Part shown: piece by piece, positions 55,496-64,000 of the stretch | How the letters are laid out: each line of letters starts with the position of its first letter | Numbering within the stretch: the first letter of the stretch is position 1 | The notes under the pieces: model-generated | Databases searched by the model: none | The model's input: only the letters and a program-made list of their open reading frames with translations | Told to the model about the DNA's origin: nothing | Origin: Calamus simplicifolius | Lineage: Eukaryota; Streptophyta; Magnoliopsida; Arecales; Arecaceae | Assembly: GCA_900491605.1 (NCBI GenBank) | Contig: UESW01003831.1 | Location: forward strand, 931,124-995,123 | DNA: 64,000 nucleotides | Direction: 5' to 3' | Made by a program: the position numbers and the translations under genes

Positions 55496-55950
55496 CGACC
55501 TACTTATACCCATCGGCCCTAGCCGACCTACTTATATCCGTCGGCCCTTGCCGACCTACTTTGCCCGTCGGCCCACGACGACCTACTTTTATCTGTCAGC
55601 CCCAGCCAACCTATTTCGCCTGTCGGCCCTAGCCGACCCATTTTTGTCTGTCGGCCCCAGCCGACCTATTTTGTCTGTCGGCCCCAGCCGACCTATCTTT
55701 TCTGTCGGCCCACGCCGACCTATTTTTGCCTATCGGCCCACGCCGACCTATTCCCGCCTGTCAGCCCCAGCCGACCCGTTTTATTCGTCGGCCCCAGCCG
55801 ACCTGTTTTCATCCGTCGGCCCTAGCCGACCTATTCTTTCTGTCGGCCCACGCCGACCTATTTTGCTCGTCGGTCCTAGCCGATCCACTTTGTTCGTTGG
55901 CTCAAATCGACCTATTTCGCCTATCGGCCCGAGCCAATACGCTTTCCCGG
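55496..55950 (+). repeat. 27-28-bp GTCGGC/GCCGAC minisatellite in Gypsy A
   Basis: About 16-17 units of GTCGGC-(4 nt)-GCCGAC followed by CTATTTT-like spacer. The loop varies (CCCA, CCTA, CCAC) while most stems are kept. Confidence 0.9.
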
Positions 55951-56122
55951 TCTCGAATTAAAGGCCGACGAGGGATATCAGCGAGCAATGAGCCACTCAT
56001 CATTGAGGCAAGGCTAAGCAACAGTGGAGTCGCACAGGAAAAACACTTAGATAAAAACAGGAAATCCCTTTGCTATGAAACGTCAAACAAATGTCTAAAA
56101 GGGCGAGATACAAGAGCGGCTC

Positions 56123-59074
56123 CTAAGAGCCAGGAGCCCCACCGGCTTCGGGACTACCCTCAACCACGTCTGCAGGTGCACGGCTAGGCTCGCCCTTCTC
56201 TGATGTTTTCACCCCCTCTGTAACGGTTTGCGACTGTCCCTCGGAGGCTACGGCTTCTCTGGGACCAGGGGCGCCGCCGAGCTCGGTGTCAGAAACATCG
56301 ACACATTCATCTTCATCTTCTTCGGACTCGCCGTCTTCGGAATCTTCAACACTCAGAAAAGAGAGGTCCCACTCCGGACGCTCGCTAAGAATCCTCTGCT
56401 TGCACTCTTCCATCCCATGACGGAACGCGTCTACGCTCATAGCGTCTTGCCGCCCCTTAAGTATGGCAAGCTGCGTGTCGGCCCCAGCGGCCCGTTTCTC
56501 AGCCTCGATCGCTTGAGCCTTCGAAATGGCATTTTGTTCCTCAAGCTCGCTGGACCGTGTCTCGAGTTCCGAGCTCCTGCTGCGAGCGGACGCGAGCGCA
56601 CTTTGGAGAGCCCGAATATCCGACCCCATCCTCGCCATCTGGAAAAGTCAAGATCAATCGGCGTCGCAAGAAGCCAGCAGAAAAATAAAGAGAGTAAAAT
56701 GAGAGCATACCTCCCCCTCTCGCCTGGCCAACCTTTTGGCTAGCTCTTCGGCTTCACTCCGGGCTCTTGTCCTGTCAGCGCCGACCAGCTCGACCCTCTC
56801 TTGCAGGGTGCTAATCTTCGATTGTCTGGCCTCAATCTCTCCGCGAGCTTGCGACAACTCGTTACTCACTTGAGTCATCATCCCTTGATGCCACCTGGCG
56901 CTCTCCTTCAAATCGGCGATTTCCATCATGCCATTTCAGTTCCTCCTCCATTTCATCGAGCATTCTTGTTAGCGCTTTCTTTCATCGTCGGCCTCTCTCC
57001 TCAACCGGCTCAAACTCTCGCCGTGTTCCCGCCGCGTCGCCGCCACCTCCGCGGAGTGTTTTGATTCGATCCTGGCCAGCTCCCGGCATGCGTCGTCGTT
57101 CTTCGCCAGGAGTCCCTGTAACTCCTCCACCCTACGCTTCAGCTTGGACACCTCGTCCACGGCAGCCTGGTGTGCCACCCTTGCCGCCCTCGAGCTCCTA
57201 TCCATCGTGTCCATGAGCTCTCCGAATTGCTCAGACGCCTTCAGCCACGACTGGAGCTCGACATTCTCCCTCCGGGCCTGGACACTGGCCCCTGTCGCCA
57301 AACTCAGACGCCAGCAAATCGCCCGGGAAAGAAAACACCCTACGAAAGCAAAAAACTGAGTAAGTGCCCACAACGGAGTCCATCGAAAAACATCTGTCAG
57401 CTGAAAAAATGGCTCACCTTCGAGGCGTAGTCCCGGGTCATCTTCATCAAGGTCGTATTATCTATGGCGGGAAGGAGATGAATACCCTCAGCTACACCTT
57501 GCTGCCCGAACGCAGCATCGGCCAATCCCAGGTCGGCGAACTTGTCCGTCGACGGATCCGCACCCGGATGCAGGACCGACCTTATCATGGCGGAAAACGC
57601 CTCATCAATGCCGGCCTCCGAGCTGCTGGGTTGACCGGCCCCGCCCGAGGGACCGGCCTGGAAAACCCCCAGCTGAGAAGCCTTCAACCTCCAGCCTCCT
57701 CCATCAAGGCCCTGGCTTGGGCCTCTTCAGATAGCTCGGCCAGCCCAAGCGCCAGCCTCCCCAAAATCTTCTTCGAGGGAGCCCCGATCGTGGGACCCCC
57801 ACTTTGTTGTGCTCCCTCCACTGGTGCATCCTTCCCGATCGCCACCACTTGCATCTCCTCCGCGGTTCCCCCGAGGCCTCGGTCCGACCCGCCTCTTGAC
57901 CCATCAAGGGCGGCCCGACCTCACTGCTGCCAGACTCCCCGGCGGATAGACCAAGCGGGGGCTCCCCCTGAACTTCCTCCGCTGCGGCTATCTCCTCCCC
58001 CTCTCCGCTGGAGCCAGTGGTAATCCTGCGGGAACAATGGGCCCCTCTGCTACGGCCGCCTCTACTGGACCCGTCGCTTCCTCTTTCAAGGGGGACGCGA
58101 TCGGACGAGCCAGCGGAGCCTCGTCTGAGCTGTCCGATATCTCCAACATGAGAGGCTCGGGGGCCATAGCCTCCCTCCCCGGGGGCTCCGTTCGCCCCCG
58201 GCGCTTCTGCCATAACTGCCCCGGCATCCGGCGGACTCCTCGCAGAGCATGAGCCCTTTTTACGGGCCGGCCGCTGTCCGCGCCGCTACCTTCCCCTGGG
58301 CGCTTCCCTCTCTTCCTCTTGGAGAGGCTCGACAATGCCGACCTTGCGGCTGCCACATCAAAGCACACATGCTCAGAATCAAGCGCGCTAATCGAAAAAG
58401 ATACACGGCGCGAGAAGAGACTCACCTTGCGGGTCCAAGGGGCTGAGCCCGGCTGCGAAGAGGGCCCCCTCCGATAGCAGGTCGTTAGCCGAAAAGACCT
58501 GTCCATTGCGAAGGACATCCAGGTCCCTCTCCTCCTGCGCCGATAAGGCTGGGTGCGTCTCCGCATCCCTCGCAACTTCCCCCCATCGCCGAGGGAAATC
58601 AGAACCGATGTTCCCCTCCGCAATCACGAACCGGCTCTTCCACCCCTTAATGGAAGAGGGCTTGTCCGCGATGACGTTAAAAGATCTCCGGGGCCCGATG
58701 GAGGTCCATTCCGATTTCCTCCCGGGAGTCAAGTGATAACAGGTGCGGAAAAGGGGGAGAGTCGCAACGATTTGAATCTGATGACACATCGAAATGAATC
58801 CGACGATGTTCCGCCAACTGTTTGGAGCCACCATCGACGGGCTGATGTTGTAATGGGTCATGATCTCCTTAACCAGGGGATGGAGAGGGAAACGAAGACC
58901 CGCCTTCAGGCTGTCTTCGTAGATCAAAACCCCGACTCCAAATCTCGAGTAACCCTGTCTTCGGGTTCCGGCACCCGAAGGACAATATCCAAGGGCAAGC
59001 CATACCGTTGATGAATCCTCCCCAGGTCCTCAGCAGCGATCACGGAGGCTACGTCGTCTGGGCTCATCGCCATT
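56123..59074 (-). pseudogene. large antisense gene of Gypsy A with introns
   Basis: Starts at minus-strand ATG 59074 with a TATA-like box at 59177-59189. Exon 1 (to 58426) holds the PF04195-type domain (Y-E-D-S-L-K-A-G-L-R-F-P-L-H-P ... P-N-S-W-R-N); one base appears lost in a G run near 58925. Intron 1 is 58425-58350 (76 nt, CAAG|GTGAG ... GGCAG), and its removal keeps the frame into a Lys/Arg-rich, acidic exon. A second donor (AAG|GTGAG, 57417) follows a segment at 57687-57418. Coiled-coil exons lie at about 57300-56711. Intron 3 is 56710-56639 (72 nt, GAG|GTATGC ... TTTTCCAG), and the last exon ends in an acidic tail at 56123. Frame changes near 57990 and 56970 prevent a continuous reading. 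Function unknown in the family. Confidence 0.75.
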
Positions 59075-59487
59075 GAAAGAAGTATCAAACGAAAGAAATG
59101 AGCATCAGAGAAGATGAAAGACCAAAACCCACTTGGAGGCAAAGCGAGAAAACGCCAAGCGCGCATGCACAATACGCATATATATATATGGGGCGGCCGT
59201 CACTTCGCTTCTCCGCTAAGGAACCGCCCTGGGGAGCGGGGCGTCTCATTCAAAGCATCCGGAATCGCCTCGACAAACATCCGATCGATCGGAATTCGAG
59301 GCGCGGCGCGATCTCAACCGTCGATAGTGGAGGAGCCTTACCTCCGAAGGTACAATGGCCCTGTCACATTAATTAGGGCATCATTGCCTGGATTGTTTAA
59401 GCCAAAACATCCCATCCAGAGCGCGCCACTTGAGCTTATACTCCCTACGCCCGAACCTACGCTTCGAACTAGGGAGTGGAGGGCATG
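59075..59487. other. Gypsy A region between antisense gene and 3' LTR
   Basis: Holds the antisense TATA-like box and, at about 59470-59487, a plus-strand purine-rich tract (AGGGAGTGGAGGGCATG) that is the probable polypurine tract. Confidence 0.6.
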
Positions 59488-60605
59488 TGTTGGGGGGTAA
59501 AATCGTCATTGCATTGATATCCGTGCGAGGCGGCTAAGGCTGACCTCCTCCGGGCTTCCGTAGCTCGGCCTCCTCCGGGCTTCCCTAGCTCGGCTTCCCC
59601 CGGGCTTCCGTAGCTCGGCCTCCTCCGGGCTTCCGTAGCTCGGCCTCCCCCGGGCTTCCCTAGCTCGGCCTCCTCCGGGCTTCCCTAGCTCGGCTTCCCC
59701 CGGGCTTCCGTAGCTCGGCCTTCTCCGGGCTTCCGTAGCTCGGCCTCCCCCGGGCTTCCCTAGCTCGGCCTCCTCCGGGCTTCCCTAGCTCGGCTTCCCC
59801 CGGGCTTCCGTAGCTCGGCCTCCCCCGGGCTTCCGTAGCTCGGCCTCCCCCGGGCTTCCCTAGCTCGGCCTCCTTTGGGCTTCCCTAGCTCGGCTTCCCC
59901 CGGGCTTCCGTAGCTCGGCCTCCTCCGAGCTTCCCTAGCTCGGCCTCTCCCGGGCTTCCGTAGCTCGGCCTCCTCCGGGCTTTCGTAGCTCGCTTATACC
60001 CAGCGATCCACGCCCCGACGTCTACCTCCGCGGAACCTGACGCGGGAGAGCTTAAGCTTACCCGAGCAGCTCCTTAGGCAAGGAATCATATCGAGACGTG
60101 GCCTAAGACCTATTATAACCGCCCCAGGTCTACTCACCCAGATCCCAAGACACCGAAGAGCTCTCCCAGCCGTTGATCCCTTAACAGACAAGGCGTGGAT
60201 TCTAACGGCCCCACAACGGCCTGATTCTGTCTACCCCCGTATCGTAACAACCTCAGAACCTTCCAGAAGATGCTCAAGTCCCCAGGTGACAGTCTATAAG
60301 TATCAGATTAACAGATTCCCTCAGGTACGCATGTGACTCTGTACGCACACCTCCACTCTCACTCTCCTCCCCTTCTTGGAGCCTCCGATTGGCCGCCCCC
60401 GGAGAGGCCTCCCGGAGAGATCCACCTCTTTATTATCTGGTTGATCGCCGATCCCTTTCCCACTGACTTGAGCGTCGGAGGGTCTTCCGCGGAGGACCAC
60501 CCCCAGCGTCCCTCCGCGTGTGGACTTCTTTTTGCAGGTCCGCCGCACCCCCTCTTCCCGGAGATCGACCGCGCCCGAGTCGGAGGACGGATTTCGGCGG
60601 CAACA
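59488..60605 (+). repeat. Gypsy A 3' LTR
   Basis: 1118 bases, about 94 longer than the 5' LTR, mostly because the CCTCCGGGCTTCC array (about 59546-59990) is longer and more regular. The non-array parts are nearly identical to the 5' LTR. The shared motif is at 60465-60484. Confidence 0.94.
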
Positions 60606-60877
60606 GGTGGCATTGCTCCGGAGGAAATCCAGGCCATAGTTGGGGTTGGAAAGATGCGGGAAGTGATTTTGGAAACTTATAAAACATCATGCCTCGCATT
60701 CTCACTCACTCTTTTAATCCACTCGAAAGATACATGTCGCATTAAAATCTAGTAAGCTTTTTTTTTTAATGGTGCTACTCCCAAGGAAAATCAAGGCCAT
60801 GGTTGGGGTTGGAAAGATGCAGGGAGTAATTCTAGGAACTCTTAAAACATCATACATCACATTCTCACTCACCCAAC
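60606..60877 (+). repeat. ~160-bp tandem units, right of Gypsy A
   Basis: Remainder of unit 2 (60606-60750, including the GGTGG duplication) and a shorter unit 3 (60751-about 60877), continuing the array at 44548-44731. Confidence 0.85.
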
Positions 60878-61285
60878 CTTAAAACTTAAATCCTTAAAAC
60901 TAAAACACAAAACCCTAAAGTCCTAAAACCCTCCAATCCTAAACCAAAAATGCCTAAAACCCTAAAACTCTAAGCCCAAAAGATCCTCAATCATAAACCT
61001 TAAACCCTAAAATCCTAAAACCCTAAACCACTAAAAATTTAAACCCCTAAACCTTAAACCCTAAAACCCTAAAACCCTAAATTCTAAACCCTAAACCCTA
61101 AAACCCTAAACCTTAAACCTAAACCTTATTGCCTTAAACCCCTAAAACCCTAAACCTTAGACCCTAAAAACTTAAAATCATAAAACCCTAAAATCCTAAA
61201 ACCTTAAACTGTAATTCCTAAACCCCTAAAATCCTAAAATATAAAACCCTAAAACCTTAAATTCTAAACCCTAAACCCTAAAATG
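60878..61285 (+). repeat. degenerate CCCTAAA (telomere-like) repeat tract
   Basis: About 400 bases dominated by CCCTAAA, CCCTAAAA and one-base variants such as CCTTAAA. This is the plant telomere motif on the C-rich strand, but irregular. Unique sequence and retroelements on both sides make it interstitial. Confidence 0.85.
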
Positions 61286-61932
61286 AACCGCTTCGTCTTC
61301 ATGATCAAACTTTTTTTTTATTTAATAAGTAGAATTAAAAATAAAATGTTTTCAAAAAATGTTAGTATATATATTAAAAAATCAGTTCTTCTTTCAAATC
61401 AATTTGATTGGATCAGTTTTGAATTGTTTCCACTATATGATCGAATCAGTTTTGGATCAAAAATTTTAAAACTGATTTTGGTTAGATTAATTTTAGATTT
61501 CGATATAAAATTGATCCAATTTAACACATGCTCACCCTTATTTGCTGCCATCTTCAAATAAGTGAAGCCTCTATTCCTAAATCTTTGTTTTTAGATCTTG
61601 GTCATGATAACGAGTCCATAACCAGACCTACTTTCCTTACTAGTAGTCAGCTTTTGAGAGTCATCGAGCACAATTGTGCAGTCTTCCCTACCTAATATGG
61701 CTCCGATCAAGGGGAGTTGGATCTCAGGCTTTGCAATAGAAAAACCAGGACTCTTCCTTGTTAATTCAAATGGGAAAAAGAAGACCATGATGGTCTTCTT
61801 GGTTCAATTGAGCCCATGAGCCAACTAGACTTATGTTGAAACAAGCAGGGTATCCTAGACCCTCCAACCGAGTCGGCCTTGGCTTGGTTAGACCAAGAAC
61901 ATGGGGGTTTTAATTGGATTTGGGAAGAAGAT
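61286..61932. other. unassigned sequence before element D
   Basis: AT-rich then mixed composition. A 65-codon minus-strand frame at 61591-61788 has no recognised family. The five bases before element D are AAGAT (61928-61932). Confidence 0.4.
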
Positions 61933-63393
61933 TGATGACGCCCGATCACTGGTCCTGAACGTTGGGATGAGAAAGCAGATTGATCAAAGGATCTTTGCTC
62001 CATCGAGTTTCCTGCAAAAAGTTTCAAGACCAGAGGGATTCTCCGGTGGGACCCTCCGATGCTCAAGTTAGCAATCGAGGTCACAGCTGAGGAGGAGCTC
62101 GAATGAGCTCTTTTCAGATGAAAAAGGTGTTTCTAGGGAGGAGGGATTCTTCTCTGGGTGTTAGGATAGCGATTTCTTGGGGTTATCGCTCATACCTGAT
62201 TATTGAGTGGATTCACCTTTTTATAGGGGTTGACACTTACATGATCATGTGGGATTCCATGAAAAGGGAATGTCCATGGAGTTTTTGGGAGTTGTGTGAA
62301 CCTGGGTTGGTTAGTGGGTCCTGTCCCATCGGAGAGGGAGAAAACGGTGGTTGGTGGGCTAAGTCCCACAGCTAGTGGGGCTATTGGGTAGTTAGGTCCA
62401 GTCCCATCAGCAGCGTGGCCAGTGGGTAGTTGGATCTGGCATTGTCAGGCGGTGCGGGTCAGAGAGGTGGCATCCTGAGATACCAGGGCTGTGCTGGGGC
62501 AGATTTGGAGGAAACTGAGAAGTCTTGACTCTCCCGAGGGAGCCGAGGCTGAGTTGGATTGACCAAGGATGGCCGGGGCCAGCCTCGCCGAGTAGGAAGT
62601 ACCGGGGCGGGGCTGACCAGGAATGGTCGGGGCTGGTTCGGTGGACTGGAGATGCCAGGGCCGAGAGGGGCCGACCAGGAATGGTCGAGGCCAACTCGGT
62701 AGGCTTGGAGACACCGGGGGCCAAGAGGGGCCGACCAGGAATGGTCGGGGCCGACTCGGTAGGCTTGGAGACACCGGGGCCGAGAGGGGCCGACCAGGAA
62801 TGGTCGGGGCCGACTCGGCAGTATTGGAGATGCCGGGGCCGAGCGAGGCCAACCAGGAATGGATGGGGCCGACTTGGCAAGCTGGAGATGCCGGGGCCAA
62901 GCGGGGCCGACCAGGAATGGTCGGGGCCGATTCGGCGGGCTGAAGATGCCGAGGCCGAGAGGGGCCGACCAGGAATGGTCGGGGCCGACACGGCAGGCTT
63001 GGAGCTACCGGGGCCGAGTGGGGCCGACCAGGAATGGTCGGGGCCGACTCGGCAGGCTTGGAGACATCGGGGCCGAGAGGGGCCGACCAGGAATGGTCGG
63101 GGCCGATTCGGCAGGCTTGGAGACACCGGAGCCGGGAGGGGCCGACTAGGAATGGTCGGGGCCGACTCGGTGGGCTTGAAGATGCCGGGGCCGAGAGGAG
63201 CTGACCAGGAATGGTCGGGGCTGACTCGGCGGGCTTGGAGATGCCGGGGCCGAGAGGGGCCGACCAGGAATGGTCAGGGCCGACTCGGCAGGCTTGGAGC
63301 TGCCGGGGCCGACTCGGCAGGCTTGGAGATGCCGGGCGTACTAATGTTTTAGTTTTACCAAAATTACCCCTTATGGCTACACCAGCCACATCA
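61933..63393 (-). repeat. Gypsy D LTR
   Basis: Ends TGATGACG and CCACATCA. Minus-strand TATA box at 62217-62227. The 59-bp hairpin minisatellite (about 12 units) is at 62605-63330. The shared motif (one base different) is at 62050-62069. It is about 450 bases shorter than the solo LTR, mostly through fewer array units. Confidence 0.9.
62605..63330 (+). repeat. 59-bp hairpin minisatellite inside the Gypsy D LTR
   Basis: Same monomer and CCGACCA-GGAA-TGGTCGG dyad as the solo LTR array. Long open frames on both strands are artefacts of the repeat. Confidence 0.92.
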
Positions 63394-63411
63394 GATGCCC
63401 CCCGCCCCTGA
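63394..63411 (-). other. Gypsy D polypurine tract
   Basis: Minus strand CAGGGGCGGGGGGCATC next to the LTR start TGATGTGG, matching Gypsy B. Confidence 0.75.
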
Positions 63412-63810
63412 GCGCTAAGGACCGCGTGCCTGCAATCCTTTGGGCGAAAGGGGCATGAAATTCAAAAAGAATGATTGCCTCCTTAATGCGCTTTAAATGG
63501 TTTGATGAGCTGGCGCTTTGTCCCTAGGCAGTGTCGCTTCGAAGATCTCCTGCAATCATGCGTGTTAGGTGGGGCTGACGTTGGCGCCGAATCGCTCTGG
63601 AGAGGGAGCTCATTAGGGGAAGGAAAAAGGCAAGGACCATCATTTCCGCTCTGTTTTCTATGCCCCACGATTGACCAGGGATCATGCCTTTTGGAGTGAA
63701 TCATGGCGGCACGCCTTGAGCGCAGGCAAGATTTCCGGCTGGCAGCCTGTAATGCAATGGACGCGCGCCATGTGGCAGGATCTCAGGCGGTGTTAGTCGA
63801 TGATGGAGGC

Positions 63811-63818
63811 TATAAAAG
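63811..63818 (+). promoter_or_regulatory. TATA box for the Gypsy D antisense gene
   Basis: TATAAAAG about 130 bases before the ATG at 63942, on the strand opposite to the element's LTR promoter. Confidence 0.6.
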
Positions 63819-63941
63819 CATTTCAAGAGCCTGCGGAAACCTTTACACTGCCATTGCTTTCTTCCACTTTCTTCTTCCCTGAGTTCTTCTGCGACCTGAG
63901 TCCTTCCAATTCCTAGGTTAGTTTTATCCCTTACTTCACCT

Positions 63942-64000
63942 ATGGACCGCAACGCCATTAGGGAGGGCCAGAGACCCATAGAAGAGTCTTCCCAATCTAG
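63942..64000 (+). CDS. start of the Gypsy D antisense ORF (partial)
   Basis: ATG and 19 further codons, open to the window end. It is called from position: the TATA box, the preceding AGGTTAGTT shared with Gypsy B just before its antisense start, and the distance from the LTR all match B. The conserved domain itself would lie beyond the window. Confidence 0.45.
   Translation, partial: MDRNAIREGQRPIEESSQS

Larger units (their letters stand above)
44732..60605 (+). mobile_element. Gypsy element A (Tat-like), 15.9 kb, near complete
   Basis: LTRs 44732-45755 and 59488-60605 begin TGTTGGGG and end GCAACA. Both flanks are GGTGG (44727-44731, 60606-60610), a perfect 5-bp target duplication. Order: LTR, primer region, gag, protease, RT-RNase H, integrase on plus; then two minisatellites, a small minus-strand ORF, a third array and a large minus-strand antisense gene before the 3' LTR. 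The coding regions show almost no point stop mutations but about nine single-base frame losses. Confidence 0.94.
61933..64000 (-). mobile_element. Gypsy element D, 3' part, runs off the window
   Basis: Same family as the solo LTR at 9061. The LTR (61933-63393) is followed by a polypurine tract and internal sequence in the same layout as Gypsy B: the LTR is 3' in element sense (minus), with a plus-strand antisense gene starting next to it. Gag-pol should lie beyond 64000 on the minus strand. Confidence 0.85.

Noticed and set aside
60878..61285. True chromosome end
   Set aside because: The repeat is degenerate and followed by 2.7 kb of other sequence and a retroelement.
61591..61788. 65-codon minus-strand frame
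   Set aside because: Looks faintly protein-like but has no recognised family and no supporting context.
62407..63411. Repetitive open frames near the window end
   Set aside because: Same 59-bp LTR minisatellite as above.

Overview
This is a nuclear window from a flowering plant and is almost entirely transposable-element DNA. The evidence is nested LTR retrotransposons (Ty3/Gypsy and Ty1/Copia), two non-LTR (LINE) remnants, TTTAGGG-type telomere-like repeats and a single plant cellular gene. That gene is GC-rich and intronless, which fits a monocot; a palm-like genome is possible, but this is only an inference. No bacterial or organellar genes, tRNA, rRNA or CRISPR were seen.

Layout. 1-1860: decayed Gypsy fragment (retropepsin remnant, then an LTR with TATA box). 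1861-6287: no recognisable gene. 6288-8599: a secreted subtilisin-like protease of the SBT1.7/ARA12 type, complete except for one 1-base frame break. 9061-10973: a solo Gypsy LTR with a perfect 5-bp target duplication, landed in a TTA microsatellite. 11230-17198: a degraded LINE on the minus strand (ORF1, endonuclease, RT with a mutated active site, RNase H).

17670-44458 is a nest. An old Copia remnant is split by a Gypsy element (element B, 18327-40563, minus strand). Element B's left LTR is in turn split by a Sirevirus-like Copia (element C, 19158-29880, plus strand) with gag, pol and an env-like ORF. The old Copia also carries a short RTE-type LINE insertion with a 14-bp duplication. 44732-60605 is a second large Gypsy (element A, plus strand, GGTGG duplication) inserted into a tandem array of ~160-bp units. 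60878-61285 is degenerate CCCTAAA sequence. 61933 to the window end is the start of a third Gypsy (element D), of the same family as the solo LTR.

The most interesting structure is shared by Gypsy A, B and D. Next to the 3' LTR each carries an internal sequence opposite in direction to gag-pol, with its own TATA-like box. In A and B it encodes a conserved 'putative gypsy type transposon' domain, followed by coiled-coil sequence; in A two GT-AG introns are visible. The same elements and their LTRs hold several unrelated minisatellites whose monomers contain short perfect dyads; in one, paired substitutions keep the stem intact. Breaks in element A (and C) are mostly single-base losses in short homopolymers, also seen in the protease gene, whereas element B and the LINE show C-to-T/G-to-A type damage.
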